A DNA stretch of 5,719 bases, taken from the NCBI GenBank assembly GCA_030632095.1, contig DAOVJU010000256.1:1-5719 (forward strand). Direction: 5' to 3'. Every line of letters begins with the position of its first letter. The stretch's first letter is position 1. This DNA comes from Chlorobiota bacterium. Its GTDB lineage: Bacteria > Bacteroidota > Bacteroidia > Bacteroidales > B39-G9. Below are positions 1-5,719 of the stretch, piece by piece. The notes below the pieces were generated by a model. That model was not told where the DNA came from. It did no database searches and was given only the letters and a program-made list of their open reading frames with translations. The position numbers and the translations under genes are program-made.

Positions 1-84
1 GGCTTTACCGGAAAATTATTTGTATAACCAATAATTGACAATTTGACATAGAAAACTACTTTACGAAAACGGTTTAACAGGTAG

Positions 85-174
85 TTATTTTATAAAAACG
101 AAATTATCCGCATGTTTACAAGCGATATCCTGCTGATACTCAGCGTATTTGACAATTAGAGCCACCAATCCCAT
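85..174 (-). CDS. Possible 29-residue small protein after the transposase
   Basis: An ATG at 172-174, 17 bases after the transposase stop, opens a frame of 29 codons ending in TAA at 85-87. The peptide begins MGLVALIVKYAEYQQDIACK and ends FVFIK. Its composition (GTG, GCT, GTC, TAC, GAG, CAG, GAT, TGT) looks more like coding sequence than the surrounding AT-rich DNA. The same frame stays open upstream of the ATG into the last codons of the transposase, in a shifted frame, until a TAG. I see no ribosome-binding site, and I recognise no family. It may be a passenger peptide of the element, a decayed remnant of another gene, or chance. Confidence 0.25.
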   Translation of the reverse strand: MGLVALIVKYAEYQQDIACKHADNFVFIK

Positions 175-191
175 GTAAATTGTGTTGATTT

Positions 192-1547
192 TTATGCCGT
201 TAATTGCTTGGTGTTTCTATTTTTTGTGCGTTTAGCAATTTTCATTGCATTCGCGGTCATAACACCAAATAATATCCAGATGATCTCTGTTTCTCTCAGT
301 CTTGCTTTTACTATGTTTAGTCCGTAATGATTCTTTTCATTCCCAAAACTTCCTTCCAAAACTGTTGATCTTTCTTTGCCAAGTTGTTTTCTTAGTTCTC
401 GAGCTTGATCCTCAAGTTTTGAAGGCTTACCTTTTCTCACTAAGCTGTTATATATTTTGTTTTCACTCATATATTTTCGATTTGCATTGCTACCATATAT
501 TTGGTCAAGACCTATTTGCTTACACTTTCCAAAACGAACTTTATGCTTTATAATGCTTTGTTGAAGGTATTTTGCTTCATTATAAGGATCAAATGACAAT
601 TTATCTATAAGATTGATCCCATCAACTTGTGAAGTCATCACTTTTGCCCCAAATTCAACCCTTTTGGTTTCTTTTCCTCTTACAATAGGCCTCAAATATG
701 GTTTGAACAAAGAAACTATCCTGTCCGGGACACTTTGACCCGGATGGTCAAATAAATATTGTTGCTGTTGGTAAATGGTTTGAATTATTGTAAAACGTTG
801 TTGAAATTTGTCATTTAGTAAATTGCAAGTTTGATTCTGATGTTGGTCAATCAAATCTTTTAATTGTCCTAAACCTTTGTTCAACAATTGTAATAATAAA
901 CGTTTTCTTTTCCTTGTTAATTTATAGCCTTTTCTCCTGGTTTTCTGATAGTTTATCTGGCGTAGTTGATGGTCCCGGTATTTTGAACGTGGCCGGCGGA
1001 TCTTCAGTACTTTACAAAGCCCATTCATTGTTTCAAAGACCCAAACACAGCTATCCCATAACAGTTTCACATCAGTTGGATATTTGATATAGCTCTCATA
1101 TGCTGTTGCATCGTTAAGGAAGCAGTGTGTATCTTCCATATAAGGCTTCCAATATTCGATTAATACTTGCTGGAAAGATTCAATATCCAAATGTTCACCT
1201 AAAAATTTGCGAACCCTTGAAGGAATATCTTTATCTCTAATTTGCTGAGTTTCTTTTAATTGTATGCCACAAAACATTTGCAATGCCCAATCAGTATTGA
1301 TACGATTTATTAGCATTGCATCACTTAGCTTTAAGTAGGACTTTAAAAACATTAAACCAAAGTAACCTTCATAGCTAAACCACGGTGAGGCTCCAACTTC
1401 AGTAGTCTTTTTAGGAAGTAAAACTGAAAGTTCTTTAAATGGTATACTTTGATATAATTGTCCAATTTCTTTTTCAAGAAATAATTTCCACCTAAAAGTT
1501 CTAAACTCTTTTTCGGAAAATAAGGTTGGATTGTGTAAATTTGTCAT
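192..1547 (-). CDS. DDE transposase, IS1182/IS5-like
   Basis: This enzyme would cut and rejoin the ends of its own insertion sequence. The 451-residue protein is uninterrupted and has a typical length for the group. Residues about 55-130 resemble the N-terminal helical DUF772-type region (WFSYEGYFGLMFLK and after). The likely catalytic triad is D146 in LNDATAYES, D348 in GLDQIYGSNANRK and E398 in STVLEGSFGNEKNHYGL. The C-terminal segment RETEIIWILFGVMTANAMK is the usual final helix of these transposases. A strongly basic stretch at about 183-217 probably contacts DNA. The ATG start is supported by the N-terminal sequence MTNLHNPTLFSEKEF, but no Shine-Dalgarno sequence precedes it. Instead a 10-bp inverted repeat ends on the A of the ATG. 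The gene looks functional. IS1182-like is my best family call from motif layout; exact family membership needs a search. Confidence 0.93.
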   Translation of the reverse strand: MTNLHNPTLFSEKEFRTFRWKLFLEKEIGQLYQSIPFKELSVLLPKKTTEVGASPWFSYEGYFGLMFLKSYLKLSDAMLINRINTDWALQMFCGIQLKETQQIRDKDIPSRVRKFLGEHLDIESFQQVLIEYWKPYMEDTHCFLNDATAYESYIKYPTDVKLLWDSCVWVFETMNGLCKVLKIRRPRSKYRDHQLRQINYQKTRRKGYKLTRKRKRLLLQLLNKGLGQLKDLIDQHQNQTCNLLNDKFQQRFTIIQTIYQQQQYLFDHPGQSVPDRIVSLFKPYLRPIVRGKETKRVEFGAKVMTSQVDGINLIDKLSFDPYNEAKYLQQSIIKHKVRFGKCKQIGLDQIYGSNANRKYMSENKIYNSLVRKGKPSKLEDQARELRKQLGKERSTVLEGSFGNEKNHYGLNIVKARLRETEIIWILFGVMTANAMKIAKRTKNRNTKQLTA

Positions 1548-1572
1548 AGTATTAAAGTGGTGTTTAATACTA
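1547..1572 (-). promoter_or_regulatory. Inverted repeat covering the transposase start codon
   Basis: On the transcribed strand TAGTATTAAA is followed by the six-base loop CACCAC and then TTTAATACTA, a perfect 10-bp inverted repeat. Its last base is the A of the transposase ATG. In an mRNA starting further upstream, the initiation region would be folded into the stem, lowering translation. A transcript starting inside or after the first arm would escape this. The stem has only one G-C pair, so it is moderately stable at best. The role is inferred by analogy with fold-back inhibition of transposase translation in other insertion sequences such as IS10 and IS50. Confidence 0.5.
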
Positions 1573-1576
1573 AATT

Positions 1577-1617
1577 ACCCCGTTTTTCCTTAAAAATAAG
1601 GATTATCGGGGTTTTTT
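1577..1617 (+). terminator. Intrinsic terminator, rightward
   Basis: ACCCCG (1577-1582) pairs with CGGGGT (1607-1612). Inside, CCTTA (1588-1592) pairs with TAAGG (1597-1601) around an AAAA loop, with a mostly unpaired five-base internal loop between the stems. The structure runs directly into six T residues at 1612-1617 on the + strand, as in a Rho-independent terminator. It would stop rightward transcripts leaving the element antisense to the transposase. On the minus strand the hairpin would lie in the transposase leader but is not followed by a T tract, so termination in that direction is not expected. Confidence 0.6.
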
Positions 1618-1678
1618 ATCAACTAGTTATTAACAAAAAAGCACTTATAATCAGCACTTTATGTTTTCATGTAGACCC

Positions 1679-1694
1679 TAACTACTGGTAGTTA
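1679..1694. repeat. Short palindrome, possible part of the right element end
   Basis: TAACTAC (1679-1685) and GTAGTTA (1688-1694) are perfect inverted arms separated by TG. The same arms, AACTAC at 54-59 and GTAGTTA at 81-87, occur near the left end of the element but 21 bases apart. The shared pair of arms is one reason for placing the element ends in these two places. It may be a transposase-binding motif. Confidence 0.4.
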
Positions 1695-1795
1695 TATTTG
1701 TCATATGTAATTATTTTTTATTTCACTAACAAACTGATCAGTAGAATTATATCCGTAGATAAACGCTTATTGCCATTGTAATCGGTTAAATAATA

Positions 1796-1825
1796 CTAAA
1801 CGTTTCTAAACGTTTCTAACCGTAT
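1796..1825. repeat. Three tandem 10-bp units with AAACGTTT palindromes
   Basis: CTAAACGTTT occurs twice in tandem (1796-1805 and 1806-1815), followed by a diverged third unit CTAACCGTAT (1816-1825). The first two units each contain the perfect palindrome AAACGTTT (1798-1805 and 1808-1815), so two palindromes lie one helical turn apart. CGGTTA at 1783-1788 and TAACCG at 1817-1822 form an outer inverted repeat around them. A dyad TATAAT-TC-ATTATA follows directly at 1823-1836. The arrangement looks like a protein-binding site. A palindrome with a central CG is typical of LacI/PurR-type operators, but that link is only suggestive. Confidence 0.45.
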
Positions 1826-1945
1826 AATTCATTATATCAGTAAAACAAATGTATTCGGTTTTTTAAACTTTATCAAACAAAATTTTGCAAATAAAGGAAT
1901 TATCACAATGTTAACAATTATAAAATAGACAACTTATTTGTAAAA

Positions 1946-1961
1946 GTGCTTGGTTAAGCGC
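1946..1961 (-). terminator. Weak terminator candidate for the ABC operon
   Basis: About 48 bases after the permease stop, on the transcribed strand, GCTT and AAGC pair around AACC (1948-1959), and one more G-C pair lies outside a C-A mismatch. TTTTA follows. The stem is short and the T run has only four bases. This is the best hairpin I find after the permease gene, but the operon could equally end by another mechanism. Confidence 0.25.
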
Positions 1962-2008
1962 CTATATATATAACTGCCAGGCTGAGTTTTGTTACATTTG
2001 AATCAAAC

Positions 2009-5000
2009 TCACTCATCCCTCAAAGCAGCTATCAACTCCCCTTTTATTGCATTTTTTGCCGGGAAATAAATCCAAATTATTCCACTAATCAAAATTAAAA
2101 CAACGAGCAAAAGAATAAACAACGAAGGTATTGTAAAGGATGGAGATAATATGGAAGGAAGTATTCCAATTAAAGCTGCAATTAATCCGCAAGCAATTCC
2201 GGAAAGTAACAAAAACAGGTTTTCTATAAAAATCAATTTAAAAATTTGCCTTTTCCTAAACCCGGTTGCTAAAAGTAATCCCAGTTCATGCCTGCGTTCC
2301 AGGATATTTCTAAGCAAAACTATTCCCAATCCAAATGTTCCGATTATTACTCCAAGGCCACCTAATGCCATAAAAACAGACAAATATGTATTTTCAACCG
2401 CGTTAAATTCAGCCAATCGTTCTGATGCCAGATTTACATCTATTCCATAATCGATAAAGTTTGTATTCAATGCTTCAGCAATTACCTTTTTTTCACTAAC
2501 AGGTGCATCAATCAGCATAATCTTTGAACCACCCACCGAAGGAAAATGTTTGGTAAAAAGGCTGTCTGCTATTAATATGTTTCCCTGGAAAACAGAACTA
2601 CTTAAACCTCCTATTAGCAAAATCTTTAATTCCTTACCCGACTCGTTCAAATAATATAATGTATCTCCTACTTTCTTCTTCATTCCCCAGGTAATAACTG
2701 TTTGATCAGCAAAAGCCGGAATAATATTTTGTCCAAAATCACTACTCAATTCCAGCCATGGATTTTCTTTATCAATCCCTTTCAACAAATTCGTAAAGGA
2801 AAACGATTGCTTCTGATCAAATTCAACAGGATGGATACCAAGTATATTAGGATTTTGTACCTGGTTTAAATTCAGGCAACTGGCATCGTTTCCATTGTAC
2901 CTGTGAAATTGTAAAAAGTCTACATTATTCAGTGCTGCTTCGTTTAGAATTCCATAATTATTTTTTCCTTCATCAGAATTCAAATCATAAATTATTGGTA
3001 AGGTTGTTTCAATCCAGTATAAAAATCCACCTGTACCTGAATTTCTTTGATTTTCAGTTCCCTGAAATGTTTTTCTGTTAGCTCCTGTTATAATAATGCT
3101 AAATGTCCCGATAGCAAGTAATGCAATAGTTGCAATGCTTCTTGTCTTATTTCTGCTGGCGTTTTTTATTGCCAAATCCATTATATTTAATGAACTGCCT
3201 GAAAGTTTCGTACTTTTTTTGTGAAGAAAACTATTAACTGATGAAATTAAAGCTATAAGAAGCATTCCCCCTGCTGATAACAGTAATCCTGCATTCTCTT
3301 CAATTGAGTTTATAAATGAATATATAACAATTAAAGCTGCAGCAATAAATCCTCCAAAAAGGATCAAATTATTGATTACATTTTTACGCTTATCAAATTT
3401 CATCGAATAAAGACCGTAACTTCTTAGTATACCAATTATCGGTTGACTCAGGTTTCTTTTAGAAATAATATAAATGGCGATCAACGCAATAAAAATTCCA
3501 CTTAATGCACCAATAATTAAAGTATTCGGGTTTAAATAAACATTTAACATATTGGTATGAACAGCATCCTGCCAGAGTGTATTTAAACCAAGTAATAATC
3601 CGTAATTATAAAATATTCCCGCTAATGCTCCTAAAATACCACCAAGTAATGCAATAAAGAATGATTCAATAAACTGCAATTTCAGAATTTGCTTTTTCTC
3701 AAAACCCAAACCAGCAAGAATGCCTGTTTCCTCATTTCTGGATTGTACATTTAAAGCATAAATAAGCACTGTTAGAAGTATTCCTGAAACAATCACAAAA
3801 AAACTCAGGCTAAGAAACAATCCGCTAAAATCTACTGCATTATTTGCAGAATTAATTCCCATTTCATATACGGGTAAAAAAACAAGATTCAGGTCTTGAG
3901 GCATTAAATTTTCAAGAATTTCGTTTTTTAAAACTTTAATTTCAGCTTTATTTTTATCAAATCGAAATGCAGTATACTTTCCAAATCTGTTATTCCATAA
4001 TTTTATTCCTGTATTAATGGATATAAAAGCCTTTGGAGTTCCTCTATATGTATTCCAGTATTTTTCATCCTTATCGCGTATTTTATCTAAATTGATGGGG
4101 ATACCGGCGTTCCAATCCCGGCAACTTCCTGCATCGGATAGCCCCGGAAAATCGGGCATTAATGCTTTCTGTTCAGGATCAAGTTTTAACGGTAGAATAT
4201 CTTTAATCACAAATTTCTGACTTTCTTCTTCCAGGGTTCTTAAAGGGCCGATAATATAATATTCAAGCAGAATTGAATCACCAATGTCAGCCTTAAGATC
4301 TTTGGCCATCCAGTCGTTAATAACAATTTCATTTTCGGCTAATTCGCTGGATATTATTTCCGGGCTAACTGCTGAAACAAACGAATATGGTGTTTCTTTG
4401 GTTTTATTTTTTATAGAATTAACCAGATAAGTCAGAATACGCTCTGCAGGATACTCAAGATTCAATGCTGCATTGGTAATTGGATCCTCCAAAAAAATTC
4501 TGGTTGAACGTAATTCATATTTTTGTGACTTTGTTAATTCTTGTATTGTTAATCCGGCATCCTTAAATTTCCAGGTTTCTGCTAAAATTTCGTTTAGTTT
4601 ATTTTCATCCCAATTATTTTCTTCACTTTCAGAAACGAGAATTGTATTCACCATATCCTTAAGTTCTATCTGCCTTGCCAGAAATTCGCGTGAAATAAAA
4701 ATATTGGCAGGGGCATTTTGATTGCTTATAAGGCTGAATCTTCCCAATTCTTCATCTGCAGCAATTGCTTTTACTTTTAGCCTTAATGAAACTGTTGGAT
4801 TATTCCCGGCAACAAATGGAGCATTTACAGGGATCACATTTATATTTTCAACTCGCAGAAGAAATTCATTATTTGCTTGTAAATTTAAACGTTGAGCACA
4901 GTTTTTACTTATTATTACTTCATCTTCATTTAGTTCAGTCATGTTTATACACGACAATTCCCAGAATTTCTGATCGATACCAATTACCTGGATATTATTA

Positions 5001-5308
5001 ATTCTTTTTTGTTCAGTGGTATTTATTCCAATACCTTTTAATAACAGAACGGATGAAGTTTTTGAATTTAGTTTTACGGCTAATTCTTCTGACAGTTGTG
5101 CCCTGACAAATCTATCACCGGTTTGCATAGCATATTTTATATTTCCTAATCGTAAATAAACCAGATGCTTAAGACTATGTTTTACAGAATCACCTATTAT
5201 TAATGCACCGGTTAACACGGCTGTACTTATTATAGTTCCGGCTAAAACAGCCAGATGTTTCTTCCGGAAATACCAGAGGCTTTTTAGTATATATTTGTAA
5301 ATATTCAC
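2009..5308 (-). CDS. FtsX-like ABC transporter permease, duplicated, 1099 aa
   Basis: This is the membrane subunit of a type VII (MacB/LolCDE/YbbAP-like) ABC system in the inner membrane. It is two fused FtsX-type units. Hydrophobic segments lie near residues 17-39, 495-519, 546-575, 595-616, 645-664, 674-694, 722-742, 977-1000, 1025-1050 and 1060-1083, giving about ten helices. Long extracytoplasmic domains span roughly 40-494 and 743-975. FtsX domains lie at about 497-620 (ending with SKRNLSQPIIGILRS) and 975-1092. Each has the coupling pattern after its first helix: RNEETGILAGLGFEKKQI and RRHELGLLLATGFRKRQI. Distinctive extracytoplasmic blocks are CRDWNAGIPI (396-405), YRGTPKAF (421-428) and DASCLNLN (808-815). 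The GTG start is chosen because an in-frame TGA lies one codon upstream and the next Met (residue 61) would lose the first helix. The ATPase gene ends eight bases upstream. The substrate is unknown. Confidence 0.92.
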   Translation of the reverse strand: MNIYKYILKSLWYFRKKHLAVLAGTIISTAVLTGALIIGDSVKHSLKHLVYLRLGNIKYAMQTGDRFVRAQLSEELAVKLNSKTSSVLLLKGIGINTTEQKRINNIQVIGIDQKFWELSCINMTELNEDEVIISKNCAQRLNLQANNEFLLRVENINVIPVNAPFVAGNNPTVSLRLKVKAIAADEELGRFSLISNQNAPANIFISREFLARQIELKDMVNTILVSESEENNWDENKLNEILAETWKFKDAGLTIQELTKSQKYELRSTRIFLEDPITNAALNLEYPAERILTYLVNSIKNKTKETPYSFVSAVSPEIISSELAENEIVINDWMAKDLKADIGDSILLEYYIIGPLRTLEEESQKFVIKDILPLKLDPEQKALMPDFPGLSDAGSCRDWNAGIPINLDKIRDKDEKYWNTYRGTPKAFISINTGIKLWNNRFGKYTAFRFDKNKAEIKVLKNEILENLMPQDLNLVFLPVYEMGINSANNAVDFSGLFLSLSFFVIVSGILLTVLIYALNVQSRNEETGILAGLGFEKKQILKLQFIESFFIALLGGILGALAGIFYNYGLLLGLNTLWQDAVHTNMLNVYLNPNTLIIGALSGIFIALIAIYIISKRNLSQPIIGILRSYGLYSMKFDKRKNVINNLILFGGFIAAALIVIYSFINSIEENAGLLLSAGGMLLIALISSVNSFLHKKSTKLSGSSLNIMDLAIKNASRNKTRSIATIALLAIGTFSIIITGANRKTFQGTENQRNSGTGGFLYWIETTLPIIYDLNSDEGKNNYGILNEAALNNVDFLQFHRYNGNDASCLNLNQVQNPNILGIHPVEFDQKQSFSFTNLLKGIDKENPWLELSSDFGQNIIPAFADQTVITWGMKKKVGDTLYYLNESGKELKILLIGGLSSSVFQGNILIADSLFTKHFPSVGGSKIMLIDAPVSEKKVIAEALNTNFIDYGIDVNLASERLAEFNAVENTYLSVFMALGGLGVIIGTFGLGIVLLRNILERRHELGLLLATGFRKRQIFKLIFIENLFLLLSGIACGLIAALIGILPSILSPSFTIPSLFILLLVVLILISGIIWIYFPAKNAIKGELIAALRDE

Positions 5309-5316
5309 TATTCAAA

Positions 5317-5719
5317 CTATTTCTTAAAGAATTTTAACTTTCCATTTTGAAGCTCGTATATAAGGTCCATTTTATTTGCAAGCTGTTCAGAATGAGTAAC
5401 AACAACCATTGCGACTTGGTGATCTTTGTTTACTTTTACAAGCAATTTGCTAAGCTTTTCAGCAGATTCCTGGTCTAAGGACCCGGTTGGTTCATCTGCT
5501 AAAACTAATTCCGGTTGGTTTATTAAAGCTCTAACTACGGCAACACGCTGACATTCACCACCCGATAATTGTCCGGGGTACTGATGTATATGATCAGCTA
5601 AACCAACACTTTCGAGTAACTCCAATGCTCGTTTTTTAGCTTGTTCCTTATCTGATTTTCCTTTTAATGGAATAGTTGGAACCAACACATTTTCCAGAAG
5701 ATTAAGCTGGGGTAGCAAA
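5317..5719 (-). CDS. ABC transporter ATP-binding protein, LolD/MacB class (partial)
   Basis: This is the cytoplasmic ATPase that would drive the permease encoded just downstream. Only the last 133 codons are in the window. The first complete codon is TTG, an internal leucine in LLPQLNLLENV rather than a start. That segment follows the Q-loop in LolD/MacB-type proteins. Counting from this codon, the signature LSGGECQRVAVVRAL is at 51-65, Walker B LVLADEPTGSLD at 71-82 with the catalytic Glu at 76, and the H-loop VVVTHS at 105-110 with His at 109. The protein ends soon after, in NGKLKFFKK. About 90-100 residues with Walker A lie beyond the right edge, judging by the usual length near 230. The eight-base gap to the permease start indicates one transcript and probably coupled translation. 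All visible motifs are intact. Confidence 0.93.
   Translation of the reverse strand, partial: LLPQLNLLENVLVPTIPLKGKSDKEQAKKRALELLESVGLADHIHQYPGQLSGGECQRVAVVRALINQPELVLADEPTGSLDQESAEKLSKLLVKVNKDHQVAMVVVTHSEQLANKMDLIYELQNGKLKFFKK

Larger units (their letters stand above)
30..1715 (-). mobile_element. Insertion sequence with one transposase gene (ends tentative)
   Basis: The core of the element is the intact transposase gene at 192-1547. The limits given rest on an imperfect inverted repeat. Bases 30-59 read AATAATT, then ACA, TGACA and AACTAC in order, and the reverse complement of 1688-1715 shows the same blocks in the same order with gaps of a few bases. The similarity continues as CAGGTAGTTA at 78-87 against CAGTAGTTA (complement of 1679-1687), with about 18 extra bases on the left side. 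Ends about 100-170 bp outside the transposase gene are reasonable for such an element. No convincing target-site duplication is visible and the DNA is AT-rich, so the boundaries could be wrong even though the element itself is secure. The left flank has only about 30 bases in the window, so the disrupted locus cannot be identified. Confidence 0.5.
1573..2008. other. Non-coding stretch between transposase and permease genes
   Basis: Apart from the terminator, palindrome and repeats listed separately, this stretch is very AT-rich and has no ORF of convincing length on either strand. It includes an alternating TATATATATA run at 1963-1972. A ribosome-binding-site-like AAAGGA (1893-1898) stands nine bases before an ATG at 1908, but the frame closes after six codons (MLTIIK). 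About 1716-2008 is probably the original chromosomal spacer downstream of the ABC operon, and the part left of it the leader and right end of the insertion sequence. Confidence 0.6.

Noticed and set aside
14..36. Hairpin AATTATT / AATAATT near the left edge as a terminator
   Set aside because: The stem has no G-C pairs and no following T tract, so it would not terminate transcription.
35..40. TTGACA at 35-40 as a sigma-70 -35 box
   Set aside because: No suitable -10 box lies at the right distance, and Bacteroidota promoters follow a different consensus.
302..553. Plus-strand frame of 83 codons inside the transposase gene
   Set aside because: It lies wholly antisense to a strongly supported transposase, and its peptide is a low-quality mix rich in Leu, Phe, Ser and Cys, as expected of a complementary frame.
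14..1716. AATTATTT at 14-21 and 1709-1716 as a target-site duplication
   Set aside because: The repeat is pure A/T in AT-rich DNA, and trimming to it leaves ends (22 and 1708 inward) that do not match each other. It also conflicts with the better inverted-repeat alignment.
1981..2007. TTTGA-A-TCAAA (1997-2007) next to the permease stop as a terminator
   Set aside because: A one-base loop cannot form a hairpin as drawn, and no T tract follows on the minus strand.
2151..5001. Several plus-strand frames of 67-99 codons across the permease gene
   Set aside because: All are antisense to the continuous permease frame, show no recognisable motif and have no plausible initiation sites.
1..5719. CRISPR array, tRNA, rRNA or riboswitch
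   Set aside because: I found no regularly spaced repeats of suitable length, no cloverleaf with a CCA end, and no conserved rRNA or riboswitch core on either strand.

Overview
The window is AT-rich DNA that most resembles Bacteroidota. The reasons are the low G+C, weak or absent Shine-Dalgarno sequences, and the kind of transposase and large FtsX-type permease it carries. No rRNA or marker gene is present, so this assignment is an inference. All three well-supported genes lie on the minus strand, so the text below follows transcription from right to left.

The right part holds a two-gene ABC transporter operon. At the right edge is the C-terminal part of a LolD/MacB-class ATPase (5317-5719, cut by the window). 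It has the ABC signature, Walker B, D-loop and H-loop. Eight bases downstream begins a 1099-residue FtsX-like permease (2009-5308, GTG start). It has about ten membrane segments, two FtsX domains and two large extracytoplasmic domains. Together they form a type VII (MacB/LolCDE/YbbAP-like) transporter. Such systems usually couple cytoplasmic ATP hydrolysis to movements outside the inner membrane rather than moving a solute across it. No periplasmic adaptor or outer-membrane partner is in view, so the substrate is unknown.

The middle part (about 1573-2008) is non-coding. It contains a weak terminator candidate for the operon and three tandem 10-bp units carrying the palindrome AAACGTTT, next to a TATAAT dyad. 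It also holds an orphan ribosome-binding site and start codon with only six codons, and, next to the transposase, a good rightward intrinsic terminator.

The left part is an insertion sequence with one intact 451-residue DDE transposase (192-1547) of the IS1182/IS5-like group. A 10-bp inverted repeat ends exactly on the first base of its start codon, which suggests translational control. Imperfect inverted repeats near 30-87 and 1679-1715 are the best candidates for the element's ends. A possible 29-codon ORF (85-174) follows the transposase. I see no clearly new multi-gene system. The items most worth checking are the transposase leader structures, the tandem palindrome cluster, the small ORF and the conserved-looking extracytoplasmic motifs of the permease.
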